64,000 bases of DNA from Pelagihabitans sp963710535 (GCA_963710535.1 CAVQAW010000008.1:372001-436000), one strand, 5' to 3'. Shown: positions 43,908 to 52,972, numbered from the stretch's first letter. A program made the numbers and translations. The notes: generated by a model from the letters alone, not told the origin.

Positions 43908-45095
43908 ATGAAGAAACTGCTACATTTTGTAATTATAGCAATGCTATTGATTGCCTGCGGAGGCGTAAAAAAGACCCAAGAAGCCCTAAATACAGGTAAT
44001 TATGGCAATGCGATCAACAAATCGATCGTAAACCTGGTCGATAACAAAACCAAAAAAAGCAATCAACCCTACGTATTGCTGTTGGAAGAGGCCTACAAAA
44101 AAAATACGGAGCGTGAACTTCAGAACATCGCTTTTTTGGAAAAGGATGGCAATCCGGCAAATTATGAGACCATTTTCCAGACCTATTCCAATCTAAAGAG
44201 CATCCAGGACAGGATTCAGCCCTTGCTGCCTTTGCCCATTTACGATGAGAACAGGGATGCCCATTTTTCCTTCAAAAAATACGACGAAAAACTTTTGGCA
44301 TCCAAAGGCAAGCTTTCCGACTATTTATATGACAATGCTTCCAATTTATTGGACAATGCTTCGAACAAGCAGGATTTTCGACAAGCCTTTGATGATTTCA
44401 AATATTTACTGGAAATCAACCCAGGGTATGGCGATGCCAAACAAAAAATGGAAGAAGCCTATGACAAGGGCCTTGATTATGTAAAAGTGGCCATGGTTAA
44501 CCATACCGAGCAAATTGTGCCCGTAAGGCTCGAGGAAGAACTGCTCAATTTCAATACCTATGGTTTGGACGAATTATGGACCCGGTATCATACCAATCCG
44601 CTGCCGAATGTCAACTATGACTATGCCATGCAAGTCGCATTGAGACAAATCAATATTTCCCCCGAACAGGTGAGCGAAAAACAGATCATCAAAGAAAAGC
44701 AGGTGAAGGATGGTTACCAATATGCCGTTGATAGCAATGGAAACGTGGTAAGGGATAGCCTAGGAAACGATATAAAAATAGATAAGTTTACCACCGTTCG
44801 CTGTAATTTTTACCAGTTTACCCAGTTCAAAACCGCTCAGGTGACAGGGGTGGTCAGTTTTACCGACTTGGACACAAAACAGGAGATCAGTTCCTATCCC
44901 TTGTCGAGCCAATTCGTTTTTGAGCATGTGTATGCCAATTACAATGGCGACAAGAGAGCCCTTGAAAACGACTTGGTCGCCATGCTCAACTTGGCCGCCG
45001 TACCCTTTCCGAGCAATGAGCAGATGGTATACGACGCCGGAGAAGATCTGAAATCGACGTTAAAGAATATTTTGGTGAGCCAAAGGTTCAATTGA
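43908..45095 (+). CDS. Lipoprotein, function unknown
   Basis: The signal MKKLLHFVIIAMLLIACGG gives lipid Cys17 of a 395-residue protein. The N-terminal half is helical with TPR-like pairs (ALNTGNYGNAINKSIVNLVD, DFRQAFDDFKYLLEINPGYG) and the C-terminal half is a beta-rich domain (FTTVRCNFYQFTQFKTAQVT). I recognise it only as a conserved flavobacterial lipoprotein. It is monocistronic with a strong terminator right after the stop. Confidence 0.75.
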   Translation: MKKLLHFVIIAMLLIACGGVKKTQEALNTGNYGNAINKSIVNLVDNKTKKSNQPYVLLLEEAYKKNTERELQNIAFLEKDGNPANYETIFQTYSNLKSIQDRIQPLLPLPIYDENRDAHFSFKKYDEKLLASKGKLSDYLYDNASNLLDNASNKQDFRQAFDDFKYLLEINPGYGDAKQKMEEAYDKGLDYVKVAMVNHTEQIVPVRLEEELLNFNTYGLDELWTRYHTNPLPNVNYDYAMQVALRQINISPEQVSEKQIIKEKQVKDGYQYAVDSNGNVVRDSLGNDIKIDKFTTVRCNFYQFTQFKTAQVTGVVSFTDLDTKQEISSYPLSSQFVFEHVYANYNGDKRALENDLVAMLNLAAVPFPSNEQMVYDAGEDLKSTLKNILVSQRFN

Positions 45096-45096
45096 T

Positions 45097-45134
45097 AAAA
45101 AGGGCCATAAGCCGATCGGTTTATGGCCCTTTTT
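45097..45134. terminator. Bidirectional terminator
   Basis: AAAAAGGGCCATAA (45097-45110) pairs perfectly with TTATGGCCCTTTTT (45121-45134), and the loop contains CCG/CGG that can extend it. Tracts of A and T on both sides serve the convergent lipoprotein and ytxJ genes. Confidence 0.9.
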
Positions 45135-45136
45135 AT

Positions 45137-45532
45137 TCATAAATACCGTTCCAATTCCATTGCCGTAATGGCCCCATGTGAAGCATGGCCAACCACCACC
45201 CCATTTCGAACAACCAGCAACTGCGGCGATTGATGCATCACCCCAAGTTGATGGGCCACTGCGTTCGACACAGACCGATAGGCATGAAGGTCCAGATAAT
45301 AAAGGTCTAACCGACCTGCTTCAACATCATAGCCACTTCCGAACATATTCATCACCATTCTGCTGATACCACAACTGGTGGAATGCTTGAAAATAACCTG
45401 CGTTCTATTGCTAGACGCTTTTATAAGTTCGTCCAATTGGTCCAAGGATTCCAGCGGTATCCAGGGAACTGTTTTGGCCTCCTTTTTTTCCGCTTCGTTT
45501 TTTCTTCCGAACAAGCTATCGAATACCCCCAT
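45137..45532 (-). CDS. ytxJ: Monothiol bacilliredoxin-like protein YtxJ
   Basis: The 131-residue protein belongs to the YtxJ/DUF2847 group. The thioredoxin-like core starts at RTQVIFKHSTSCGISRM, with the single active-site Cys54, and continues through DLYYLDLHAYRSVSNAVAHQ, where HQSPQLLVVRNGV holds the cis-proline. YtxJ proteins work with bacillithiol to remove it from modified cysteines, so its presence hints that this bacterium makes bacillithiol. The gene is monocistronic; bsh genes are not in the window. The role is inferred from the family. Confidence 0.88.
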   Translation of the reverse strand: MGVFDSLFGRKNEAEKKEAKTVPWIPLESLDQLDELIKASSNRTQVIFKHSTSCGISRMVMNMFGSGYDVEAGRLDLYYLDLHAYRSVSNAVAHQLGVMHQSPQLLVVRNGVVVGHASHGAITAMELERYL

Positions 45533-45636
45533 TTTGTAATTTTATGCAGTAGGTCGACTTTTTGACCTTAACTTAACAACTGCCTAAATGTCTTGTTGTT
45601 TTTAAATTTTAGCGCCATTTTGTCGGTCTTCAACTA

Positions 45637-45651
45637 TTGGTAAGATTGTTG
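45637..45651 (+). promoter_or_regulatory. clpB upstream TTGGTA/TTG element
   Basis: TTGGTAAGATTGTTG resembles the TTGGCATGTTGTTTG segment upstream of dnaK, and both lie about 45-50 bases before a chaperone start. A shared stress promoter is possible but weakly supported. Confidence 0.25.
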
Positions 45652-45695
45652 ACCATATTGATCTAAAATTGAACGCTAACGCAAAAATACACCAA

Positions 45696-48296
45696 ATGAA
45701 TTTAAACAACTTTACTATAAAATCGCAGGAAGCCGTTCAGCAGGCACAGCAGTTGGCCCAAGCTTTGGGCCATCAACAAATCGAGAACGAGCATCTTTTT
45801 AAGGCTATCCTGGAGGTCGACGACAACGTAGTGCCCTTCATTTTAAAGAAACTCAACGTTAACCTACCCTTGCTCACCCAAGTCTTGGAAGCAGAAATTG
45901 CACGCTTTCCCAAAGTTTCGGGCGGAGAGCTTATTTTCTCACGTGAAGCGGGAAAAACCTTGAACGAAGCCAGCATCGTGGCGAAAGCCATGTCTGATGA
46001 GTATGTGTCGATCGAGCACCTTTTGTTGGCCGTTTTAAAATCAAAAAGCAAAATCGCCCAAATATTGAAAGATCAGGGCGTAACGGAGAAAGATCTGAAA
46101 GCGGCCATTGCGGAACTCAGAAAAGGAGGCAAGGTTACCTCCCAAAGCGCAGAGGAGAGCTACAATGCCTTGGACAAATATGCAAAAAACCTGAACGAAC
46201 TGGCTGATAGTGGCAAACTCGATCCCGTCATCGGGAGGGATGAGGAAATCCGCCGGATTTTGCAGATCCTTACCCGTAGAACAAAAAATAACCCAATGCT
46301 GGTGGGCGAACCCGGAGTGGGCAAAACGGCAATCGCAGAAGGCCTGGCACACAGGATCGTACAAGGCGATGTGCCCGAAAATTTGAAAGACAAGGTCATC
46401 TACTCCCTCGATATGGGCGCATTGATCGCCGGTGCCAAATATAAAGGGGAATTCGAGGAAAGATTGAAAGCGGTAATCAAGGAAGTCATTTCATCCGATG
46501 GTTCAATAGTGCTTTTCATCGATGAAATACATACTTTGGTCGGTGCAGGAGGTGGTCAAGGGGCCATGGATGCCGCAAATATCTTAAAGCCTGCTTTGGC
46601 AAGGGGCGAACTGCGGGCCATCGGGGCGACCACGCTTGACGAGTATCAAAAGTATTTCGAAAAAGACAAGGCCTTGGAACGTCGTTTCCAAAAAGTGATG
46701 GTCGATGAACCCGATACCGAAAGCGCCATTTCTATCTTAAGGGGCATCAAGGACAAATATGAAGCACATCATAAGGTACGCATCAAGGATGAGGCAGTGA
46801 TCGCCGCAGTGGAATTATCACAGCGCTATATCACCAACAGGTTTTTACCCGATAAGGCCATCGATTTGATTGACGAAGCAGCCTCCAAGCTGCGCATGGA
46901 AATCAATTCCAAACCTGAGGAGCTCGATGTTATGGACCGTAAAATAATGCAACTCGAAATTGAAATCGAAGCCATTAAACGGGAAGACGACCATGCCAAG
47001 TTAAAAATGCTCAATGTTGACCTCGCCAATCTGAAGGAGGAGCGTAACCAGGTATTTGCCCAATGGGACAGTGAAAAATCGGTGGTCGACAATATCCAAA
47101 AAACAAAATTGGATATCGAAAATTTCAAAATGGAAGCGGAACGTGCCGAACGAAACGGTGATTATGGGAAAGTAGCGGAACTGCGTTATGGAAAGATCAA
47201 GGAATCCCAGGAAAAGTTGGACGCCCTTCAAAAAGAACTGCAGGAACAACAAAAGACCGGCATTCTGATCAAAGAAGAAGTCACCTATGAAGATGTGGCC
47301 GAGGTAGTCGCCAAGTGGACGGGGATCCCGGTCACCAAATTGATCCAAAGCGAAAGGGAAAAACTGCTGCGATTGGAGTCGGTATTGCACCAGAGGGTCG
47401 TCGGCCAAGAAGAAGCCATAGAGGCCGTTTCAGATGCCATCAGACGCAGCAGGGCGGGATTGCAAGACCCCAAGCGCCCCATTGGGTCGTTTCTGTTCCT
47501 CGGGACCACTGGGGTAGGTAAGACCGAGTTGGCCAAAACACTCGCTTCTTACCTCTTCGATGACGAAAATGCCATCACCCGGATCGATATGAGCGAATAT
47601 CAGGAAAGGCATTCGGTGAGCCGCTTGGTCGGCGCCCCTCCGGGATATGTAGGTTACGATGAAGGCGGACAGCTCACGGAGGCCGTTAGAAGAAGGCCCT
47701 ATTCGGTAATTTTGCTCGATGAAATCGAAAAAGCGCATCCCGATACGTTCAATATCCTCCTGCAGGTGCTCGATGAAGGCAGGCTAACCGATAACAAAGG
47801 CAGGGTGGCCGATTTCAAGAATTCGATCATCATCATGACCAGCAATATGGGCAGCCATATCATTCAGGAAAAATTCGATGCCGTAAAGGATATCTATAGT
47901 GCCAGCGAGGCAGCACGGGTTGAAGTGATGGAGTTGCTGCGCAAAACCATCCGTCCGGAATTCTTGAACAGGATCGACGACATCATCATGTTTACCCCCT
48001 TGAGCAAAAAGGATATGACCAAAATTGTAAAACTTCAGTTGGAGCAGTTGAAGAAAATGTTGGACAAACAACATATTACCATCGATGCGACCGACGAAGC
48101 GGTCACCTATTTGGCGAACAAGGGTTTTGACCCTCAGTACGGGGCCAGGCCCATCAAACGGGTCATTCAACGCGATGTGCTGAACAAGTTGTCAAAAGAA
48201 TTGCTCAGTGGCCAAATCAAAGCAGACAGTATCGTATTGATCGACGCTTTCGATGATGAATTGGTCTTCCGGAATCAATCCGAATTGGTCGAATGA
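45696..48296 (+). CDS. clpB: ATP-dependent chaperone ClpB
   Basis: ClpB is the hexameric AAA+ disaggregase that works with DnaK. From the ATG at 45696 it has 866 residues, the usual size; the longer frame begins at a TTG. Domains are complete: an N domain (NNFTIKSQEAVQQAQQLAQA), AAA1 with GEPGVGKTAIAEGLA and VLFIDEIHTLVGAGGG, a long middle coiled coil (PEELDVMDRKIMQLEIEIEA), AAA2 with GTTGVGKTELAKTLA and VILLDEIEKAHPDTFNILLQ, and the C-terminal region. It is not in an operon with dnaK here. A strong terminator follows. Confidence 0.97.
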   Translation: MNLNNFTIKSQEAVQQAQQLAQALGHQQIENEHLFKAILEVDDNVVPFILKKLNVNLPLLTQVLEAEIARFPKVSGGELIFSREAGKTLNEASIVAKAMSDEYVSIEHLLLAVLKSKSKIAQILKDQGVTEKDLKAAIAELRKGGKVTSQSAEESYNALDKYAKNLNELADSGKLDPVIGRDEEIRRILQILTRRTKNNPMLVGEPGVGKTAIAEGLAHRIVQGDVPENLKDKVIYSLDMGALIAGAKYKGEFEERLKAVIKEVISSDGSIVLFIDEIHTLVGAGGGQGAMDAANILKPALARGELRAIGATTLDEYQKYFEKDKALERRFQKVMVDEPDTESAISILRGIKDKYEAHHKVRIKDEAVIAAVELSQRYITNRFLPDKAIDLIDEAASKLRMEINSKPEELDVMDRKIMQLEIEIEAIKREDDHAKLKMLNVDLANLKEERNQVFAQWDSEKSVVDNIQKTKLDIENFKMEAERAERNGDYGKVAELRYGKIKESQEKLDALQKELQEQQKTGILIKEEVTYEDVAEVVAKWTGIPVTKLIQSEREKLLRLESVLHQRVVGQEEAIEAVSDAIRRSRAGLQDPKRPIGSFLFLGTTGVGKTELAKTLASYLFDDENAITRIDMSEYQERHSVSRLVGAPPGYVGYDEGGQLTEAVRRRPYSVILLDEIEKAHPDTFNILLQVLDEGRLTDNKGRVADFKNSIIIMTSNMGSHIIQEKFDAVKDIYSASEAARVEVMELLRKTIRPEFLNRIDDIIMFTPLSKKDMTKIVKLQLEQLKKMLDKQHITIDATDEAVTYLANKGFDPQYGARPIKRVIQRDVLNKLSKELLSGQIKADSIVLIDAFDDELVFRNQSELVE

Positions 48297-48330
48297 CCCC
48301 AAAACGATCGAATACCGAACCCTATTGATC

Positions 48331-48360
48331 AAAAAGGCGGCCTATTGGGCCGCCTTTTTT
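48331..48360 (+). terminator. clpB terminator
   Basis: AAAAAGGCGGCC (48331-48342) pairs with GGCCGCCTTTTT (48348-48359) around the loop TATTG, and the stem runs into a T tract. It ends 35 bases after the clpB stop. Confidence 0.92.
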
Positions 48361-48369
48361 TGTTGATCA

Positions 48370-48389
48370 TATATACCACACAGTATATA
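48370..48389. promoter_or_regulatory. Candidate operator of the TetR regulator
   Basis: TATATAC-CACACA-GTATATA is a perfect 7-bp inverted repeat with a six-base spacer. It lies 34 bases before the TetR start and just upstream of a -7-like TATATTAG at 48397-48404, so repressor binding would block that promoter. Confidence 0.55.
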
Positions 48390-48422
48390 AATTTTTTATA
48401 TTAGCGTCAAAACCAACCAACC

Positions 48423-49022
48423 ATGTCGACCAAAGCCGAAAGAACCACCGCATACATTATTGAAACCGTAGCGCCCGTCTTCAATAAGCACGGCTATGTA
48501 GGAACGAGCATGAGCGATCTTACGGAAGCGACCGGATTGACCAAAGGGGCGTTATACGGCAATTTTGAAAACAAGGAGGCTCTGGCATTGGCGGCATTTG
48601 AATTCAACAGCAAGCGCTTATTGGCCGCAATTGACCATCAATTGAACCATTCTGGCACAGCAATGGACCGCATCTTCAAATTGACCCATTTTTACCGCAC
48701 CTACAATGAATTCAACGAAGAGTTGGGGGGCTGTCCCATTCTCAATGTTGGCGTCGACGCCAGGCACAACAACCATAAACTCAGCGCCGCCGTCTGTGAA
48801 ACCATCAAGGAAATAGAAGGAAAAATAGCGCTTGTTCTGGAAAATGGGGTCAACAACAATGAGTTGAGGCTTCCGGTAACGCCATTGCAGTTCGCCAAAC
48901 AATTTTTTACCATGATCCAAGGCGCCGTGGCCATGAATACCATCACCGATGACCGAAAATATCTGTTGAACACGATTGCTTATCTCGAGCAATTGGTCAG
49001 AAGGGAATTCCAAAAATTTTAA
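48423..49022 (+). CDS. TetR/AcrR family transcriptional regulator
   Basis: The 199-residue protein has an N-terminal TetR helix-turn-helix: IIETVAPVFNKHGYVGTSMS, DLTEATGLTKGALYGNFENK and EALALAAFEF. The C-terminal ligand domain includes ELGGCPILNVGVDARHNN and an Ile/Leu-rich tail, as in AcrR-type and TetR_C group members. Its own promoter region holds a perfect inverted repeat, which fits autorepression. No neighbouring transporter or enzyme is an obvious target: clpB is before it and the PorP gene converges from the other side. Confidence 0.92.
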   Translation: MSTKAERTTAYIIETVAPVFNKHGYVGTSMSDLTEATGLTKGALYGNFENKEALALAAFEFNSKRLLAAIDHQLNHSGTAMDRIFKLTHFYRTYNEFNEELGGCPILNVGVDARHNNHKLSAAVCETIKEIEGKIALVLENGVNNNELRLPVTPLQFAKQFFTMIQGAVAMNTITDDRKYLLNTIAYLEQLVRREFQKF

Positions 49023-49039
49023 GGACCATCATTCCGCGA

Positions 49040-50725
49040 TTATTGGCCAACTACCCTGAAGATCCAGGTTTTGTCCGGATACCGCCCATTGAGCTTGCCA
49101 TCTCTCGCCTTTCTGGCTTCTTCCATGGTATCATAACGTCCTAAATAAACATAGTTGTAATTATTGAGCTTCCTGCGGAACGATTTGGGACCTAACCCTT
49201 TGTCGGTCATATTTTTCATGAAGGCTTCATAGTATTTCTGGGTGCCAAATACGTTGGCGATCAAGTAAAAACCGGGCTGCAGTCCTTCTTCGGTGGCTAC
49301 CTCCTCATATTTTTCGTTGGCCTGGGCCTTGACCTTTTCCGGTTGCTGGGCCAATTTCGCTTGTTCTGCCTGTTCTTTTTCCAATGCCACGGCCGCTACC
49401 TGGGCCTTGCTAATGGAATCGAGCTTGCGTTGTTGCTCCATCTGTTGTGCCAATGCCAAGGCCTCCTCGGCTTGTTTGATGGAATCCCTTCTTTTTTGGG
49501 CGTTCAATCTTTCCGCTTCTGCAATGGCTTCCTGTTTTTTGGTCGTTGCCAAGGCCTCACGCTTTTTATTCTCATTTCTTAGCGCCGCCTCTGCGAGCGC
49601 TTTGTCTTTCTTCACACTGTCCAAGGAATCTTTGCGTTGCTGCTTCAGGTTATCGGCAATGGCCAGGGCTTCTTCTTTTTGTGCTTTCACCTGTGCTTCT
49701 TCCGCTTTCTTGATCCGGTCTTTTTCCAATTTTTCAACCGCCTCTGCCTCCTTTTGGGTAAGCTTTTCGGCCTCTACGATAAGTTCTTCTTTCTGTTCCA
49801 AGGGTTCTTCCGGAACTTCCTCTTCGAATTGCGGCCCGATATGGTAGGCGAGCATGATTTCAAAAGTGGAGGATTTACCTTCCAGCGCACTATCGGTACC
49901 GAATTCGATCAACGCCCCAAGGGATAATTTTTGGATGAACCTGCCCCCTCCTCCCACCGAAATACCATAAAAACTATTGTAGCCGGCCTGGCCCCAAAAC
50001 TTATCGGTAGAATATAAAGTGCTCAATCCGATTTGGTTATCTTGATCCGGGATAGATTTCCAATAGAGCGCGGGCCTGAATACGGAAGCCGGATCGGCTC
50101 CCAATTGAAAGTCGTAGGACCCGTACATGGAATAAATGCGTTCCTGGGACGTAGACTGTCTTTCTTTGGTCGTAAAATTATAATCGAACAAGTTCTCGGA
50201 AGCAAGTCCGATGCCCAGCCTATCCCACATCAAAAACAATCCAGGGGCCGCTTGAAGGATAAAATCATCCGTGACCCTAAATTGGGGAAGCGGACCGGGA
50301 AGATTCACAAAAAACCGGTCATCGGCCAATTGTTGCTTAAAACCAAAAAGGTTCAATCCCATGCCCAAACTTATTGTCGGACTCAATTCATAGACATAAG
50401 CATAATTCACAACACCCCCCGTATTGTTAAAAACCCCGGTATTATGCTGAAAAAAGGAGGCCCCCACAGCGGAATTTCTGTTCAATTTTCTGGTATAATT
50501 CAAAAAAAAGGTCGTGGGATCGGCATCGATCTGTTGCCATTGCCAACGTGTCCATATTGAAATTGATTGCGGATTGTTTCTGGTAACCGACAAGGCGGGA
50601 TTAAAAATACTGGAATTGTACTCTGTCAGGTTATGCTGCCGTAAGTCTACGGGAAGCCTGACCTCTTGCGACCAAGCCGTACTGCCCACTAATAAAATAA
50701 GAAGTATCTTACCAAATCTTGTCAT
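49040..50725 (-). CDS. PorP/SprF-family barrel fused to a coiled coil and a SPOR-like domain
   Basis: The product has 561 residues from the ATG at 50725, starting MTRFGKILLILLVGSTAWSQ (signal peptide). Residues 20-300 form the PorP/SprF-type outer-membrane barrel of type IX secretion partners (YNSSIFNPALSVTRNNPQSI, NRNSAVGASFFQHNTGVFNN, SIWTRWQW). A charged Ala/Glu/Lys-rich rod follows at about 315-470, and the last ~75 residues look like a SPOR domain (PGFYLIANVFGTQKYYEAFM, NYNYVYLGRYDTMEEARKAR). It could tie an outer-membrane barrel to peptidoglycan. An upstream ATG at 50758 would precede the signal peptide. Confidence 0.82.
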   Translation of the reverse strand: MTRFGKILLILLVGSTAWSQEVRLPVDLRQHNLTEYNSSIFNPALSVTRNNPQSISIWTRWQWQQIDADPTTFFLNYTRKLNRNSAVGASFFQHNTGVFNNTGGVVNYAYVYELSPTISLGMGLNLFGFKQQLADDRFFVNLPGPLPQFRVTDDFILQAAPGLFLMWDRLGIGLASENLFDYNFTTKERQSTSQERIYSMYGSYDFQLGADPASVFRPALYWKSIPDQDNQIGLSTLYSTDKFWGQAGYNSFYGISVGGGGRFIQKLSLGALIEFGTDSALEGKSSTFEIMLAYHIGPQFEEEVPEEPLEQKEELIVEAEKLTQKEAEAVEKLEKDRIKKAEEAQVKAQKEEALAIADNLKQQRKDSLDSVKKDKALAEAALRNENKKREALATTKKQEAIAEAERLNAQKRRDSIKQAEEALALAQQMEQQRKLDSISKAQVAAVALEKEQAEQAKLAQQPEKVKAQANEKYEEVATEEGLQPGFYLIANVFGTQKYYEAFMKNMTDKGLGPKSFRRKLNNYNYVYLGRYDTMEEARKARDGKLNGRYPDKTWIFRVVGQ

Positions 50726-50899
50726 ACGCAAAAAAACAAAAAACAATAGGTTTAACATACTATTTTCGTCTTAATTTTGTTAATTAGTATGAAATGTTTT
50801 CAATTACCGAACAAACATTCAGTTAGGGGGGTTTGCGTCACGAGTAAAGTCGTTAAATGTACAAAAATCCAATGGATTGAAAATCAATAACCATAACCA

Positions 50900-51451
50900 A
50901 TGAAACTGATCAAAATACTCTGCTCCTTTTTTTTCCTTCTTTTATTCGTGAATTGCAAGAACGACCAAAACATTGGGGAAATTTCAGCACCCGCGAGCGT
51001 ATCTACTTTTTATTTTATTCGACATGCCGAAAAAGATAGGAGCGATCCAGGAAACATTGATCCGGAACTCGATCAAACGGGGCTGGGAAGGGCAATGCAT
51101 TGGGCAGAAATTTTAAAGGATATTCCGCTTCAGGCGATTTACAGCACCGACTTTGCGAGAACTTCGATGACGGCCGCTCCAACATCGGTTAAATTGAATG
51201 TCGATGTGCAGTACTATGATCCCCAAACCATTGATGTGGCTCAATTCAAACAAGACAATTTGGGCAAAAGTGTTTTGGTGGTGGGCCACAGTAATACCAC
51301 GCCCGATTTTGTGAATAAAATGATCGGGGAAGAGAAATACCCTGCCATGGATGATACCGACAATGGAAGTCTTTTCATTGTTCAGATCATCGATGGAGTT
51401 CCGACCTCCCAAAGGTTGCATTTCAGTTGCAACTGCCCTAAACGAAAGTAA
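50900..51451 (+). CDS. Histidine phosphatase family lipoprotein
   Basis: A lipoprotein signal (MKLIKILCSFFFLLLFVNC, Cys19) precedes a phosphoglycerate-mutase-like fold in this 183-residue protein. The catalytic RHAEK (Arg41-His42) opens the domain, TDFARTSMTAAP is the second motif, and VLVVGHSNTTPDF supplies the second catalytic His. The short form resembles SixA-type or sugar-phosphate histidine phosphatases, and acting outside the cytoplasm on an envelope substrate is likely. It is monocistronic between divergent porP and the smpB gene. Confidence 0.88.
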   Translation: MKLIKILCSFFFLLLFVNCKNDQNIGEISAPASVSTFYFIRHAEKDRSDPGNIDPELDQTGLGRAMHWAEILKDIPLQAIYSTDFARTSMTAAPTSVKLNVDVQYYDPQTIDVAQFKQDNLGKSVLVVGHSNTTPDFVNKMIGEEKYPAMDDTDNGSLFIVQIIDGVPTSQRLHFSCNCPKRK

Positions 51452-51561
51452 TGCTTCGCCACTTGGCTGCATGATCAATAAATGGAGCCCAACAATAGCG
51501 ACAGCGCCATTGTGACCATTATTGTTCCCCAATACGATAATTGTTGCTATTTTTGCGGGCC

Positions 51562-52026
51562 ATGCAGCAACCGAACATCAATATAAAAAACAAAAGGGCG
51601 CGATTCGAATTTGAGCTCCTCGACCAATTTAAAGCGGGCATTGTCTTGTCGGGTACTGAAATTAAGTCAATTCGCCTGGGGAAGGCTTCCATCGCCGAAA
51701 GCTTTTGTGAATTCAACGAGAAGGGCGAGCTATTCGTGATCAATATGCAGATCGATGAATATTCGCATGGGTCGCACTATAACCATAAGCCCAAAGCCGA
51801 ACGAAAATTGTTGCTGAACAAACGGGAACTCCGAAAACTGGAGAAGGAAGTCAAAACATCCGGACTCACCATTGTGCCCTTGAATGTTTTTTTGGACGAA
51901 CGTGGCAGGGCGAAAATGAACATCGCCTTGGCAAAGGGAAAAAAACTCTACGACAAGCGTGAAACCATGAAAGACCGGGACAACAAAAGGGAACTCGATC
52001 GGGTCAAGAAACAGTTCAACAAATAA
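51562..52026 (+). CDS. smpB: SsrA-binding protein
   Basis: SmpB binds tmRNA (SsrA) and brings it to stalled ribosomes. The 154-residue product has the beta-barrel with NIKNKRARFEFELLDQFKAG, TEIKSIRLGKASIAESFCEF, HYNHKPKAERKLLLNKRELR and the basic C-terminal helix KKLYDKRETMKDRDNKREL, which inserts in the ribosome. A TTG at 51541 would add seven residues; the ATG at 51562 is preferred. The tmRNA gene itself is not in the window. It converges on pcm 12 bases away. Confidence 0.95.
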   Translation: MQQPNINIKNKRARFEFELLDQFKAGIVLSGTEIKSIRLGKASIAESFCEFNEKGELFVINMQIDEYSHGSHYNHKPKAERKLLLNKRELRKLEKEVKTSGLTIVPLNVFLDERGRAKMNIALAKGKKLYDKRETMKDRDNKRELDRVKKQFNK

Positions 52027-52038
52027 CCCGAACCGTCT

Positions 52039-52689
52039 TTAATTTTTGTCTTCCAACAAGGGTACAAAACGAAAGGAACCAAACTCCTTTTTCTCAAATT
52101 CCTTTTCAGATTTTCTTTCGAACAAGGTCATGATCTGATCATCCACGCCTACGGGAATAACCAACCTACCTCCTATTTTCAATTGAGCCATCAATGGTTT
52201 CGGCACTTCCGGGGCGCCGGCCGTAACAAGAATCGCATCGAAGGGCGCGTCTTCCGGCAACCCTTTGTAACCGTCGCCAAAAATTACTTTTTTAGGCCTA
52301 TACCCCATTTTTTCAAAGAAAATCTTGGTTTTTTTAAAGAGTTCGGACTGCCGCTCAATCGTGTACACTTTAGCTTTGTAATGCAACAGCATCGCGGTTT
52401 GATACCCACTTCCAGTTCCAATTTCAAGGACTTTCTGGTTTGGCTTTAACCGTAAGAGACTGGTTTGAAAAGCCACTGTATAGGGCTGTGAAATGGTTTG
52501 ATCCGCTCCAATGGGAAAGGCTTTGTCTTGATAGGCATGGCCCTCGAAGCCGCTATCTATGAACAGATGCCTAGGAATTGATTTTATGGCCTCCAAGACC
52601 TTTTGATCGGTGATTCCCTTCTCGAAGAGAATCTCGGCCAATTGGTTCCGCATGCCGCGATGCTTCAAGGTATCTTTCATCTGGCCCAT
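52039..52689 (-). CDS. pcm: Protein-L-isoaspartate O-methyltransferase
   Basis: Pcm methylates isoaspartyl residues that form in ageing proteins. The 216-residue product shows RHLFIDSGFEGHAYQDKAFP, IGADQTISQPYTVAFQ, the SAM-binding EIGTGSGYQTAMLLHY, YTIERQSELF and VIFGDGYKGLPEDAPFDAIL. TAGAPEVPKPLMAQLKIGGRLV follows. The first ATG at 52689 and a second at 52680 are both possible starts. The gene is monocistronic on minus. Confidence 0.94.
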   Translation of the reverse strand: MGQMKDTLKHRGMRNQLAEILFEKGITDQKVLEAIKSIPRHLFIDSGFEGHAYQDKAFPIGADQTISQPYTVAFQTSLLRLKPNQKVLEIGTGSGYQTAMLLHYKAKVYTIERQSELFKKTKIFFEKMGYRPKKVIFGDGYKGLPEDAPFDAILVTAGAPEVPKPLMAQLKIGGRLVIPVGVDDQIMTLFERKSEKEFEKKEFGSFRFVPLLEDKN

Positions 52690-52948
52690 GATACTATAAT
52701 TACGGTAAGACAGAATTTCGGGACTGAAGCGGGATAATGATTGGCTTCGTATGTAAAAACACTCATTTCAAAGGTTTGGTTTTGTGGCTAAAGTTAGGGA
52801 AGTAAAACAATAATTGGAAGTGGTTTTTCGGTTTCACATCCAAGAAATTCATGGTCGTTAAATTAGGGGTCGGCAGCGCCACAATATCTGAATTCGCAAA
52901 AGAAACAGAAACAACCTCGGCGAAACCGATAAACTCCCAAAGTATCCT

Positions 52949-52956
52949 TATTTTTG
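52949..52956 (+). promoter_or_regulatory. Candidate -7 promoter element
   Basis: TATTTTTG is a perfect TAnnTTTG match 16 bases before the ATG at 52973, so the transcript would have a leader of about 10 bases. No -33 TTG is seen. The rest of this gap (52690-52948) shows no other feature. Confidence 0.4.
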
Positions 52957-52972
52957 GGCAAAGCAAAAATTT

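Noticed and set aside
49293..49847. A 184-codon plus-strand frame rich in Ala, Ser, Phe and Cys
   Set aside because: It is the mirror of the Ala/Glu/Lys-rich coiled coil of the PorP-SPOR gene. Composition is explained by that repeat-like coding sequence.
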